Shown: positions 22,900-34,112 of the stretch, one piece after another | How the letters are laid out: the number at the start of each line of letters is the position of its first letter | Numbering within the stretch: the first letter of the stretch is position 1 | Source: Pohlia nutans | Lineage: Eukaryota; Streptophyta; Bryopsida; Bryales; Mniaceae | Assembly (NCBI GenBank): GCA_022496805.1 | Contig: CM040094.1 | Coordinates: 14,221,501 to 14,285,500 of the forward strand | Direction of reading: 5' to 3' | Length of the DNA stretch: 64,000 nucleotides | Program-made: the position numbers and the translations under genes | Notes under the pieces: generated by a model | What the model saw: the letters and a program-made list of their open reading frames with translations, nothing else | Told to the model about the DNA's origin: nothing | The model's database searches: none

Positions 22900-23820
22900 A
22901 ATGTCAAATATGAATTTTAATTCCGTTGGTCATGCAAGAATAGAGTTGTAGTGCAACATTTGTAGTTAATATCAAAATAATATGAGGCAACAGAGTCGTG
23001 CTATGTTTCCCTTTGGCGTTGCATTTTTTTCCTAACCACAGTAAACCCAGAAAGCAGCATTGAGAATTGCCGTCTCATTATAGTTTCTGTCTCTATTCAG
23101 GAATTACAAGAAATCTACGACGAAAGAGGAGGACTGTACATCATTTCGAAGAATCTGCTTGAAGCTCCAGAATTATGTAAGTGAAACCTAACTGTAGAAG
23201 ACCCTTGTCATTGAAAATGCGTGAATTTTAACGTTCGAGAGATTTTCAATCTGTGTGATTCCTGGACCTTCACTGATCTGGGGTTTTTCAGAGTCGGAGT
23301 GAACACTCATCCCGATTGCACAGCCAATCCTAAACTTCGTTGTGCATCAAGTATTCATAGCCCTGAACTCTCGTGGAATTTGAATTGTCTTCAAATTCTA
23401 GAGTGGCTCTTCTAATTTTGTCATTCATCTTCGCTAAATTCACGAACACAGAAAATGAAAATGAGGACAAAATATCAAAATTCATGAAAAAAAACAACGA
23501 GAAGGACGAGAAGTGGCGCACCTGCTGCGAAGAGGAGCTGCTCTGATCAGGTACGCGCCTTCAACCTGCATTTGTACATTCGGCAGTTCTGCACACTGTC
23601 GACTTCACCACAGCCCACCCACGTCCTCCGCCTCTCAGAAGTTGGAAAATCGCCAAATTTTACGGGCAAAGTGGCCATCGTGCTTTCGTAATGTCGCATG
23701 AAAGGTGGGATTACGTACCACCGCTCCTTTCCACCCAATATCTATGAATTTAGAAGATTAGCAATTAACTAAAAGCTCCCAGTTATGGCGGAATTATCTC
23801 AAAGTTATAAACTGCTTTTT
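22900..23820. other. Right internal spacer of the Harbinger element
   Basis: Probably promoter and leader of the Myb-like gene followed by subterminal sequence. Only short open frames are seen (60-64 codons), none recognisable. Near 23825 the phrase aaggccggtcttatcc mirrors aataagaccggg at 17740, so subterminal inverted repeats are present. Confidence 0.5.
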
Positions 23821-24716
23821 CTATAAGGCCGGTCTTATCCGCCTGCCACCTCACCATCCACGTAGGTCTGGCAATATCAACTCCCCTTCGTGTGAACACC
23901 CCAGCATATAATGGCCACATAACACCGGTGCTACGTTTCCCTAACGCCAGGTGCAAACGGGCCTTTAGTGCATATTTTTCTGGTTCTTCCTGAAGATTAA
24001 TTAAGACATCCTTCTTGTTACCCCTAAATTTTTGTTTTTTTTTTCCTGAAATTGTGGAGTGTTTCGGCTCTTTTTTTGAAAATTAAGACATCCGTCCTTT
24101 TAGGTACCCCAATATTTTTGAAAATGTGGACCTCAAAATGTAGAGAATGTTCGTGATGATCTTGACAGGGACGAGATATGCGACTCGGGACCTGAATCAG
24201 CATAGAATTGTAGTGTATAGTTGTAGATAGTAGTGATTGGTATTAGATTAGTGTGTGCAGGTAAATGTACAGCTGTAGAGTGTAGCTTGAAATGAACACA
24301 ATTTGGACATGATGAAGTCTACGTTGTGAAACATTATGAAATGTACTTCTCGGTTATTTTGAAAAATGTACTTAATTTGAGAATTTTGAAACCAAGACAA
24401 CATCTTCTTGGTTTGTACATTTTGATATCACCTTGGAATCTACGTTTCTGCAACATTGTGAATTTCTTACTGAATTTGGGACATTTGAGAACCCCTGTTG
24501 AAACAACATCCTAATGTAAGGCACTATAATTGCGAACATCACTCTAAATATCAAAAAACCTACTTTTGTAAGAACACTAAATGTGAATTCTCACACTATT
24601 TATGAAGAATAGTAACGTTTTGACATTGTGATCTTTTGAGATATGGATATTTAGTGTGAGTAAGGAATGAAACTTGAGATGAAAGTTTAGACGAAAAAAC
24701 TGAAATTTTAGAAATG

Positions 24717-24797
24717 GAATGAATCAAATTGGATGATAACTGAAAATGAATCAAATTGGATGATAACTGAAAATGAATCAAATTGGATGATAACCGC
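24717..24797 (+). repeat. 27-bp tandem repeat, three copies
   Basis: The unit gaatcaaattggatgataac plus tgaaaat repeats three times with almost no change. Confidence 0.9.
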
Positions 24798-24942
24798 CAA
24801 CACTAATTACCCACAAATTGACAATTAGTGTTAAACAAGTAGTAGGGGTAAGCACATTATTCATCACCTCACACTAAATATACTATTTAGTGTATTTAGT
24901 GTAGTGTCGCTCACTGTTGGCGCAGCAGCAGCTGCAATTCTC

Positions 24943-25100
24943 CAGTGAGAGCTCTGGCGATGGCGATGGAGGCTACCATATCAGTGAGAGCTCTGGCGAT
25001 GACTGCATCCAGCCCGTGGAGTTTTGCCGCCGCGTGGAGAAGCAGTGGTCGTATGAAGCCAAAGCTTTCTATGAGTTCCAGGAACGACATGGCCTTGTAA
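24943..25100 (+). other. Possible coding exon, low-complexity start
   Basis: A frame reads SSESSGDGDGG, then ESSGDDCIQPVEFCRRVEKQ, then AKAFYEFQERHGL, and ends at a possible donor (CTT|GTAAGT at 25098). The block cagtgagagctctggcgatg occurs twice here. No ATG precedes it in frame after the TAG at 24902. A different frame with ATG at 24960 is also open. It may be the first exon of the gene ending at 28226, but the link is not shown. Confidence 0.3.
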
Positions 25101-25619
25101 GTTATTACACGATAGATACTCCCCGCTTAATTTCTGTCAAAATTGACTCTCGTTCCTGAGCCATTTGTTCATCGAACCATTTCGGATTGAGAAACGCTCG
25201 TGCGGTGCTTGGAGAGTTTTATTTCAAGCATGGAAAAGTGTTTAGGGTTTCGGGGATTCAATCGCAAGGTGAGGAATTTTAGCCTCTTTTGCAAAATTGC
25301 CATACATGCTGGAGAGTTGATATAGAGTTGATATAGAGCAAATTTCACCATATTGGGAGAAGTAAAAAGTAGTGGCTAATTCCCTCAAAAATGAATAAAA
25401 ATTTGCATCAATTTTTTAAGGCACTTGGTCAAAATTTGCACATAACATTTTCACTGGATTCAATTGAGCGGGATGATGTGTTTATTTTCTGAATGGCAAA
25501 GGGCGCGTTGTGTTAACTCCTTAAAGGACTAAGAAAATGACAAATTCAATTGATCATGTTGTGAAAATATAATTTAGATGTGATCAAATTTTATATCACT
25601 GGAATCAGTAGGGGTTGTC

Positions 25620-25825
25620 ACATCTCCTCGGGGAATGGAGAATGGAGAATGAGGAAAAAGAGGAGCCAATAGGATAGCTTCTCCATGGAGAAAGTGTGAC
25701 ACCCCTTTTGTGGTTTGTGGAGATTAAGAATGGAGAATAGAGGTTGTTAGTTACCCATCCTCCAAGCATGGGTCATTCTCCATTTTCCATTCTCCATTCT
25801 TCACCCGTGGAGGAGTAGAATGGAA
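25620..25825. mobile_element. Inverted-repeat element rich in GGAGAATGG
   Basis: ggaatggagaatggagaatg near 25637 is mirrored by cattctccattttccattct near 25782, with further short inverted pieces between. MITE-like, but no certain target duplication. Confidence 0.4.
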
Positions 25826-26426
25826 TTCTCCAATCTGCAGAGAATGGGTCCTTCGCCATTCAAGGAGAGCGTGCCACATCCCCATTTAATATCTTCCTTC
25901 TATTATCACAATCATTCTCTATTCGCACCAAACCTTACGGAACGATCAAACCCAATTCAAAACTCTCACTCTGTACTCTCATTATCACATCTGAATTTTT
26001 TTTGAACCGTGTGCATGAAATCTTAGTTTCTTATCGATTCATGTTTAAATTTATTGAAACTTTGATGTTTGAAATCTTAAAATCAAAGTAGGGTTCAAAA
26101 GATAACTCTAATGTTCACGTATGTTGGGTATGATTTCTTCTTTCTATTGTTACATTGTTATCTTCCTTGGAAGTTTCCTAATTCATTTATTTCAACTCTT
26201 GTAGACATGGAAGTTCTTGAGCCCTTGCTGGACCACACCCTTTACACTGTAGAGAAACTGCGAATAAAATAATTCAACTCTTCAACCCTGTTGCTTGGCC
26301 TAGCTGAAGTCAGTGAAAATGCTTTGCAATTCCTCCGATCCCCGACAAATGAGATTTAGAGATGCAACAGTGGGCCTCTAAAGAACGTTATGGACCATTT
26401 TGACCATTTGGGCACTTACGGGCTAA

Positions 26427-26651
26427 CCCCTAAACGTCTGAAAGTGCCTTTGCGGCTAGTAGAATACGGTGTATTTTTCTAGTATTTGGAATGGATCCAA
26501 ACCTTTTATAGGTTTGAGTTCAACACAAAAGCTGAAATCTACATCAATGCGGTTCTAGTGAGCTATTCAGATCTCAATCTAGAGCTTCTTGTTGGTAGCA
26601 AATGCCAATTATACAGCCACGTATCTACTATCCCCATGGGACGTTTAGGGA
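26427..26651. mobile_element. Small TTAA-type element, CCCCTAAACGTC ends
   Basis: CCCCTAAACGTCTGAAAG at the left is mirrored by GGGACGTTTAGGGA at the right. The right flank is TTAA (26652-26655) and the left flank is CTAA, one base off. Only 225 bp. It lies in a likely intron or upstream part of the unrecognised gene, and the 100-codon frame at 26486 runs through it and is therefore not an exon. Confidence 0.6.
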
Positions 26652-26724
26652 TTAAAGAGGTCCAGATGTACAATACGCTGACTAAATATTCCGACTGCTT
26701 TAGTTTCTCAAGTGTTTTGGAAGT

Positions 26725-26780
26725 TGTACATATATACATACATATACATATATATACACAATTATATACATATATATGTT
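26725..26780 (+). repeat. TA/CA-rich microsatellite
   Basis: Alternating tatacata units over about 55 bp. Confidence 0.8.
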
Positions 26781-26822
26781 TCGGTTAGTGGTCTTTCTAA
26801 GCATGAAATTTCATGTTTGGAG

Positions 26823-28226
26823 GTTGCCAAACTGCAGTACGTGTTGTTATGGTGCTGGGCAGCAGCTGTGGGTGCAGGACTGCTCAAAACTGATGACCTT
26901 TTAATGTCAGCTGCACGCCTACGTTGCTCCTACAACATCCAATACGAAACTGAAAACTTGGAGCTGCTCATGGACGATGCCCAAAAGGTAAATACATTTC
27001 AGATAATTCTTGGGGCAGTTTCTTACTCCCTCTGTCCCATGATTACTTTGCACTTTGTGTCCCAATTTAGATGATACCAATTTTGTAGGGCACAAAGCGC
27101 TTGGAGGTAGAAGATAAGCCTAGTATCGTTGAAATCCTCTCAAGATGCACCCCAAGGTAAGGTGTTTGTTTATTTCGTTATGAGCAAGATATTGAAGGTC
27201 AAAATCAGGGCTGGATAAAAAAATACATGTCAAATTTTGACCCTAAGTATCTTTTTACAGATGAAGAAAACAAACTCTTGAAAGGATTTCAAAGAGCTTA
27301 GGTTCATGGTTCAATTTCAAGTAGTTTGTGCGCTATGAGCAATGTGCAGTTTGAATAATCAACTCTAAGAGTCTCTAAAATTCTTGCATGTTGCAGTTTA
27401 CAAAGAACGTGCTCTTGGTGTGATTATAGTACAGTCAGGTACAAGTTGCTTACAAACTTTTTGACTCCTCCCTCATAAAAACAAAGTCCCTTCCTTAAAT
27501 TGTAATGTGCTCAATATGGCACCCATGGATCTACAAATTGAAAGGGACATTCCTACTCTAGTCCTCTACTCGTAGGAATTTTTTTGACCATATTTGCAAT
27601 CTTCAGAATCAATGCAGCCACTTGATATAGGATCTACCTACTTTCAATGCTTACGAAAAAAATTGTAAGCATGTTGTACCCGACTGTACATTGGATACCA
27701 AAAAAAATTCAGTAGATTTTGCAACAGATCCTTCTTCAATCCAGAAGTGCTAAGGAATATGGGACACAGGGAGTATTAGCTACTTTAGTTCTTTGCTGTG
27801 ACTTGTTACTTTGGCGTTCTCCACATTTTTAGGGAGGAAATGACCCCTGGTTATGGTTGTGAGGGGAATAGCTTGAGCAAAAGTTCCATTAAAAGGACAT
27901 TTTTTTCATGGATGTGCAAACAGAGACGGTTGAACGCAAAGTCACCTGCTATCAATGTACCCATTGAAGCCAGAGCAGAGAAAGCGCTGGACGCCATCAT
28001 GAAGTGCTGCATGGGTGCCTCATTTCTGGACGAAGAAGATGTTCCTTTGCTCACCACCATTTTGTCAACTGTGTTCCCCACTGCGGATGCATCAGAGATT
28101 GATAGAATGGTGACCTCCCGGGTAGGTGATGACGACGACGACGACGACGAATCCAATTTAGATGATGACACTGAAGAGTTGGATGCTGAAGAGGAGCTTG
28201 TAGAGGACAAGGCAAACGCTGCATAA
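26823..28226 (+). CDS. 3' exons of an unrecognised gene with acidic C-terminus
   Basis: Three exons join in phase: 26823-26987 (VAKLQYVLLWCWAAAVGAG... ending LLMDDAQK), 27089-27156 (GTKRLEVEDKPSIVEIL) and 27833-28226 (EEMTPGYGCEGNS to stop). All have GT-AG borders. The last exon has a helical part (EARAEKALDAIMKCC), a phrase DEEDVPLLTTILSTVFPTAD, then a run of seven Asp and many Glu. The phrase recalls a motif of dynein heavy chains (D-x-x-LL-x-x-I-x-x-x-FP), but nothing else fits and I do not assign it. The start of the gene is not located; candidate upstream exons are at 24943-25100 and near 26210-26350, the latter containing a stop. The gene ends 10 bp before a TTAA element, so the element supplies its downstream region. 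It may be a partial or dying gene. Confidence 0.5.
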
Positions 28227-28299
28227 ACACATAACATTAACCCCATGAACAGAAGTAGATGCTAACCTCATAAATAGATATTAACATGACTCAGATGAA

Positions 28300-30186
28300 C
28301 AGTGGGGTACCAATCAAAATGTCGTTTTCGAAATCGCAGTGAGAAAAATTTCAAGACTGCCAACTTTGAAAGCCTCCCGAGAGCTCAAAAATTGGTATTT
28401 TCCCACGAAATTTTTACCAAAGCATTATCCTTAAGTTAGTTATATGCATACCAAATTTCAAGGCCAAAAGATGCACCGACAAAAAGTTATTCAAAATCTA
28501 CCAACATTGGTAGCTGTGGAAATTTTTTCACTGCTGCCAACTTTGACAGCGTCCCAAAATTTGAATTAATTTTTTTTTCCATGAAATTTTTGAAACAAAA
28601 ACCTCTTTATGTTAATAACATATGGTAAAAGTTTCAAGGTCAAAAAATTAATACAAAAAAAGATATTAACAATCTACCAACATGTGTAGTTGTGGGAAAA
28701 AATGGGGGAAAACCATTTCATTGCTACCAACTTTGACACCCTCCCAACGGTTGAGAAATTGTCTATTTACCATGAGATTTTTGGCACAGCATGATCTTTA
28801 TGATAAAAACATTCATGCCAAATTTCAAGGCCAAAAGATTCACCAAAAAAACGTTATTCAAAATCTACCAACATTGGTAGCTGCTGTGGAAAGTTTTTCA
28901 CTGCTGCCAACTTTGACAGCCTCTCAAAGATTGAGTTTTTTTTTTTTGCCATAAAATTCATGGAACTCATAGCCTCACTCACTGCCTCACTCAGAGCCTC
29001 ACTCACTCATATACTGAGTAAAAAAAAGCTTCTTCATGCATGTATGGTCTCCAATTTTTAAACAAGTGGAGTCTTTGAGATGTGACAAGTGCACACAACT
29101 AAATTTGGCTATCCTTGATTGTTTTTAGAAGCGTTTATGATAAGAGATTGCATCATCTAGAGAATTTCAATTTAGAACCATGATTATCTGATATACTTCA
29201 ACAATTTCAATGTCTTTAATAAAAAGTATCTCACAACTACACACGTTGGTAGATTGTAAAAAAAAAAAATTGTATAAATATTTTGACCTTGAAATTTGGC
29301 ATGAATGTTTTTATCATAAAGAGCATGTTGTGCCAAAAATTTCATCGTAAATAGACAATTTCTCAACCGTTGGGAGGGTGTCAAAGTTGGTAGCAATGAA
29401 ATGGTATTCCCCATTGTTTCCCACAACTACACATGTTGGTAGATTGTTAATATCTTTTTTTGTATTAATTTTTTGGCCTTGAAAGTTTTACCATATGTTA
29501 TTGACATAAAGAGGTTTTTGTTCCATGAATTTTATGGCAAAAAAAAAAAACTCAATCTTTGAGAGGCTGTCAAAGTTGGCAGCAGTGAAAAACTTTCCAC
29601 AGCAGCTACCAATGTTGGTAGATTTTGAATAACGTTTTTTTGGTGAATCTTTTGGCCTTGAAATTTGGCATGAATGTTTTTATCATAAAGATCATGCTGT
29701 GCCAAAAATCTCATGGTAAATAGACAATTTCTCAACCGTTGGGAGGGTGTCAAAGTTGGTAGCAATGAAATGGTTTTCCCCCATTTTTTCCCACAACTAC
29801 ACATGTTGGTAGATTGTTAATATCTTTTTTTGTATTAATTTTTTGACCTTGAAACTTTTACCATATGTTATTAACATAAAGAGGTTTGTGTTTCAAAAAT
29901 TTCATGGAAAAAAAAATTAATTCAAATTTTGGGACGCTGTCAAAGTTGGCAGCAGTGAAAAAATTTCCACAGCTACCAATGTTGGTAGATTTTGAATAAC
30001 TTTTTGTCGGTGCATCTTTTGGCCTTGAAATTTGGTATGCATATAACTAACTTAAGGATAATGCTTTGGTAAAAATTTCGTGGGAAAATACCAATTTTTG
30101 AGCTCTCGGGAGGCTTTCAAAGTTGGCAGTCTTGAAATTTTTCTCACTGCGATTTCGAAAACGACATTTTGATTGGTAGCCCACTG
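28300..30186. mobile_element. Foldback element 1 (CAGTGGGG ends, TA target)
   Basis: The left end CAGTGGGGTACCAATCAAAA is mirrored by the right end. Each arm is built of four diverged units of 177-190 bp, anchored on caactttga at 28361, 28538, 28728 and 28908, with mirror partners near 30116, 29941, 29751 and 29571. The arms are so alike that 90-codon frames at 28682-28954 (plus) and 29532-29804 (minus) give identical peptides. Right flank is TA; left flank is AA where the unfilled sister sites read TA. The centre (28960-29520) has CCTCACTCA repeats and an extra unit. Ends and TA target suggest a Tc1/mariner-type non-autonomous element. The ORFs are repeat translations, not genes. Confidence 0.85.
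28960..29010 (+). repeat. CCTCACTCA short tandem repeats in the foldback centre
   Basis: Four to five variants of cctcactcact in about 40 bp. Confidence 0.7.
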
Positions 30187-30589
30187 TACAATAGGTGTAC
30201 ATGAGAGGACCATTGCATGCATGCATGAAATCTACCCAAAAAATTTGACATACTTGCATTTGGAGGCCTCTTCAATATTATCAACATCTCCCCATCACAA
30301 GAGATTTACTCCAATTAGTAGAGAATTTAATAGGCTTGCAAAGGTGACTTGGATGAAAGTCATCTAAGATTGTATGAGAAAGTTACAAGGCTTTGAATCC
30401 ATTCGTGATTCAGTTTCTGGACACTGGGACGTTTAGAGGTTGAGTAGCCTTCATGCGCTCTGCCTTTCCTTCATGCACTTTGTTCATCATCTTGGGACCA
30501 GGGCTTCTTTTTTCTGGCTTCTTGGAGCCAGACTCCAATGTCGTGGCACAGTCATTGTGGTCTAAATTTGGAGGGATCACTTTCCATTG

Positions 30590-30880
30590 CATGCATGCAG
30601 CACTGCTATAGTTCCAAAAAAAACCCTACTTGGAACTCCACCTGTCCAATTAGCTAGTGATGAAGGTCTGTTGGGTGTGGAATATGCTGCACATTCTCTT
30701 GTGGGGCCAGGCATAGCCATTGCAAGCTACCGAATGTTTCTTCAAGAAGGAAACTCAATCCTACCAGCTCTTTCTATAGGTCATATGATGTCTATTTATT
30801 GCAATGTACTGTACACTACTGGGGTTCAACAAGTGGGTGTAATTTGTGTGTTTGAAGCCTTAGTTCACTAATTGTAACTG
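30590..30880 (+). other. Open stretch of unknown nature
   Basis: An open frame (about 30620-30868) reads LGTPPVQLASDEGLLGVEYA and then GPGIAIASYRMFLQEGNS. Composition is more protein-like than most frames nearby, but I do not recognise a family and no splice context supports it. It may be a coding remnant. Confidence 0.2.
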
Positions 30881-30899
30881 GCACTTTGAATCAATATTG

Positions 30900-32920
30900 T
30901 TCACACTCAGGATATCCGAATTTCACAAAACTAGTTTTGCAAGAGAGCACTAAGAGTGGTTTTTAAACCACAAATTACACTTCCGATAGAATCATGGGGA
31001 AGACAGAGTAAAGCTCTGCTTTTGAAGAGGGGTCAAAAGTCATCTTAGAGTGTACTAAAGTTGTGACCAAATATAGCATTGCGATAATCCCTTATTAGAC
31101 CTTAACAATGAAGTGGAGTTATTGTCCATGTAGTTTACAATCCATAAGCTTGGCGCAGGCACTTACTACTGATTTGTGTATACACGTGCACCCAACATGT
31201 GCTTTAGTGTGGGGTATTTTACCCGGGGAGTGCACTCTTCAAGTATTGTAATTATACACGTGCGTGCACAACAAGGGTATTATTTAGAACAAGCATGTAC
31301 AAAATGTATGTATCGAAGACATATTTCAATTGAGCGGAAAGTAGATATACATGGGGCTTGGAGTTTAATTTATCATTTTTAGCCCATGTATACATAAGGA
31401 AATGTATTTTGAGGTTGTGAGATTTGTACATATATTGCTTAATTTTAGTCAAAAGAAAAATGTATACAGGGGGGTTTTAATTAGGGGGATGCACGCACGT
31501 GATTCCTTGCTTTATTGAATAGTGCACTCCCTGAGGTATTTTATTAAAGTTTATGTTTTTTTTTCATACCCTTAAGTTAGAAAAAATTAAATATCACCAT
31601 TTTAATATATGGTTCTTTTAAAATATTTTTTTAAAATCTATTTTAGGGTACCTTATATGTAAAATGGGGCTAATATTTTTTATAAATCATTTTTTAGATT
31701 TTTCAAACCCTTCTTTATTGTTCAAACCCTTCTTTATTGTCTCTGCCCCACCAGGGAGAGACTTCGGAAACGCATCATTTTAGGTCATTTGAGAGTAAGG
31801 TATGCAGTTTTGAGAAGCACATGAGGTGGTGTTTGCTTGAAAAATTCCATTGGCAATGAGAATAATTTGGATTGCAATGCAATTTCAGGCTCACTCGTGG
31901 CTTCCTCGATGGTTTCATCTTCTATGTCTAGTTTATTTTGATCTCCCTATGAGAAGGAAGGTAGTATGTCACGTGATGTGCGTAACATTAATTGGTTGTG
32001 TGCGTCATGAACTTTAGTCTTTGTACTAAAAATCTAAACCAAAAATGCATCATACGGCTCTGATATATTAGTTGAATGCGTTGTCCTATTCATCAAAGAT
32101 TTCAATTGCAAGGGCATTAAGATGTAACAATGGTTCATGTTGCAACCTATACACTCTATAATGACTAATGTAGTCCCATGCTCTCAATTTCAACAAAATA
32201 TTTAAATATTGTTAGAACCAACATCATTTGCATGTTTGTCAAATTGTGAATATTTTAAATTCTGCAAATGTCAACTTCCTTCAATTTTTGTATACAACAA
32301 TATGAAATTATGTATTCCAACATGTCAAGGCACAAAAATTTTGTTTAGAGTTCTAAGAAAAAATTGACAAAATTTAAAGTAATTTCAAATTATGACGTAC
32401 AAAACCGAGTTTGAGACATGGCTAACTTTGAAATTCATTTTCTTTCAAATCACAATTGAGTTTTTCTTCAAACTTCCATAGTAATAGAGTTAATAAAAAA
32501 AACTCTCTTAAAATAAATAAATAAAAACTTTAAACTCACCTTAGACTTGGTTTGAGTTCAAAGAATTGTAAAACTAATCCATGGTGAGTTGGAGAATAAG
32601 GCCCTGCACCGCCTTGGGTTGTGGAACTCATGACCTCCCCAAAGCTAGAGGAGAATTTTCACAAGTTCCCCAAAAGCAAAGAGACCCGACCACAGGGACT
32701 ATTCATGAACAATGAATGTCAGAAATTATAACTAAAGGAAGAGAACTCCACTTGAACTCCGCTCATGGAGCAATTATGTTTTCAGATAACTCTAAATGTG
32801 TTACATGTCGTATACTACAACTTTTGCATATCTACTTTTGGACTTTACCCATTGACCCATCGATGCTCATGATGTGGTTGTTTGAATGAAAAAGTTTCAA
32901 ATCCATAGTCAGTTTTGTTT
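30900..32920. other. AT-rich intergenic stretch, no gene recognised
   Basis: Contains an 18-19-bp direct repeat (ttcaaacccttctttattg, 31700-31738) and long A/T tracts. No conserved protein, RNA gene or complete element seen. Confidence 0.5.
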
Positions 32921-32929
32921 GTCAGTGTA

Positions 32930-33919
32930 CAGTGGGGTACCAATCAAAATGTCGTTTTCGAATTCGCAGTGAGAAAATTTCAGTTTTGCCAACTTTGAAA
33001 GTCTCCCAAGAGCTCGAAAATTGGTGTTTTACCACGAAACTTTTACTAAAACATTATCTTCAAGTTAATTATATGTATGCTAAATTTCAAGGCCAAAAGA
33101 TTCACCGAAAAAAAGTTATTCAAAATCTACCAACATTGGTATTTTTTCACTGCTGCCAACTTTGACAGCCTCCCAAAGATTGAATTAATTTTTTTTTGCC
33201 ATGAAATTCTTGGAACAAAAACCTCTTTATGTTAGTAACATATGACAAAAATTTCAAGGCCAAAAGATTAATGCAAAAAGAGATATTAACAATCTACCAA
33301 CATGTGTAGCTGTGGGGGAAACCATTTCATTGCTACGTACTTTGAGTACAGCCAACTTTGAAAGCCTCCTGAGAGCTCAAAAATTGGTATTTTACCACGA
33401 AAGTTTCACTAAAGAATTGTCTTTAAGTTAATTATATGTACGCCAAATTTCAAGGCCAAAAGATTCACCAAAAAAAAGTTATTCAAAATCTACCAACATA
33501 GTAGTCAAAGTTGGTAGCAATGAAATGGTTTCCCTCACAACTACACATGTTGGTAGATTGTTAATATCTTTTTTTGCATTAATCTTTTGGCCTTGAAAAT
33601 TTTGTCATATGTTACTAACATAAAGAGGTTTTTGTTCCAAGAATTTCATGGCAAAAAAAATTAATTCAATCTTTGGGAGGTTGTCAAAGTTGGCAGCAGT
33701 GAAAAAATACCAATGTTGGTAGATTTTGAATAACTTTTTTTCGGTGAATCTTTTGGCCTTGAAATTTGGCATACATATAATTAACTTGAAGATAATGTTT
33801 TGGTAAAAGTTTCGTGGTAAAACACCAATTTTTGAGCTCTTGGGAGACTTTCAAAGTTGGCAAAACTGAAATTTTCTCACTGCGAATTCGAAAACGACAT
33901 TTTGATTGGTACCCCACTG
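32930..33919. mobile_element. Foldback element 2 (CAGTGGGG ends, TA target)
   Basis: Perfect family ends (CAGTGGGGTACC ... GGTACCCCACTG) flanked by TA at 32928-32929 and 33920-33921. 990 bp, arms about 0.45 kb with two repeat units each. Peptides read from the two arms (32932-33165 plus and 33684-33974 minus) are almost the same. It lies 194 bp downstream of the P450 stop codon. Confidence 0.85.
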
Positions 33920-34112
33920 TACAAGTTGTTTTCCACTTCTTTGCTCCAGGGATTAAACACAACCATAACCTCAATAGTTATAACACTAAGCTTACAACCT
34001 TGTTATGAGTAATCATTTGTCCATCTATTCACTAAACTTACAGTTGGTCACAATTTTCCTACACCACAGAAAATACACAGTGCACGCTTGAAGCCTAGTT
34101 TCCTTTGGGTTG

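Larger units (their letters stand above)
17696..23964 (+). mobile_element. Complete but decayed PIF/Harbinger DNA transposon
   Basis: Target duplication TTA lies at 17693-17695 and 23965-23967. The left end AGCCCCATTCGCACCTGGCC matches the inverse of the right end (AGGCCCGTTTGCACCTGGCG); 19 of the 23 terminal bases agree. The 6.3-kb body carries both genes of a PIF/Harbinger element: a DDE transposase on plus (about 19205-20549) and a Myb/SANT-like protein on minus (about 21014-22858), facing each other. Both are damaged by stops, so the element cannot move by itself. A 16-G run lies near the left end (17912-17927). Confidence 0.88.
28241..30438 (-). mobile_element. TTAA-type element carrying a nested foldback element
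   Basis: Left TTAA at 28237-28240, then CCCC and about 55 bp that match the 3' part of 37430-37751 in inverse order (agtagatgctaacctcataa). The remaining part, again matching, runs 30187-30438 and ends ACGTTTAGAGG next to TTGA, a changed TTAA. The matching sequence is interrupted exactly by the foldback at 28300-30186. Orientation is inverse to 37430-37751. Confidence 0.75.

Noticed and set aside
27851..28246. 131-codon minus-strand Ser-rich frame
   Set aside because: Reverse of the Asp-rich last exon of the plus-strand gene; poly-Ser is the antisense of the GAC run.
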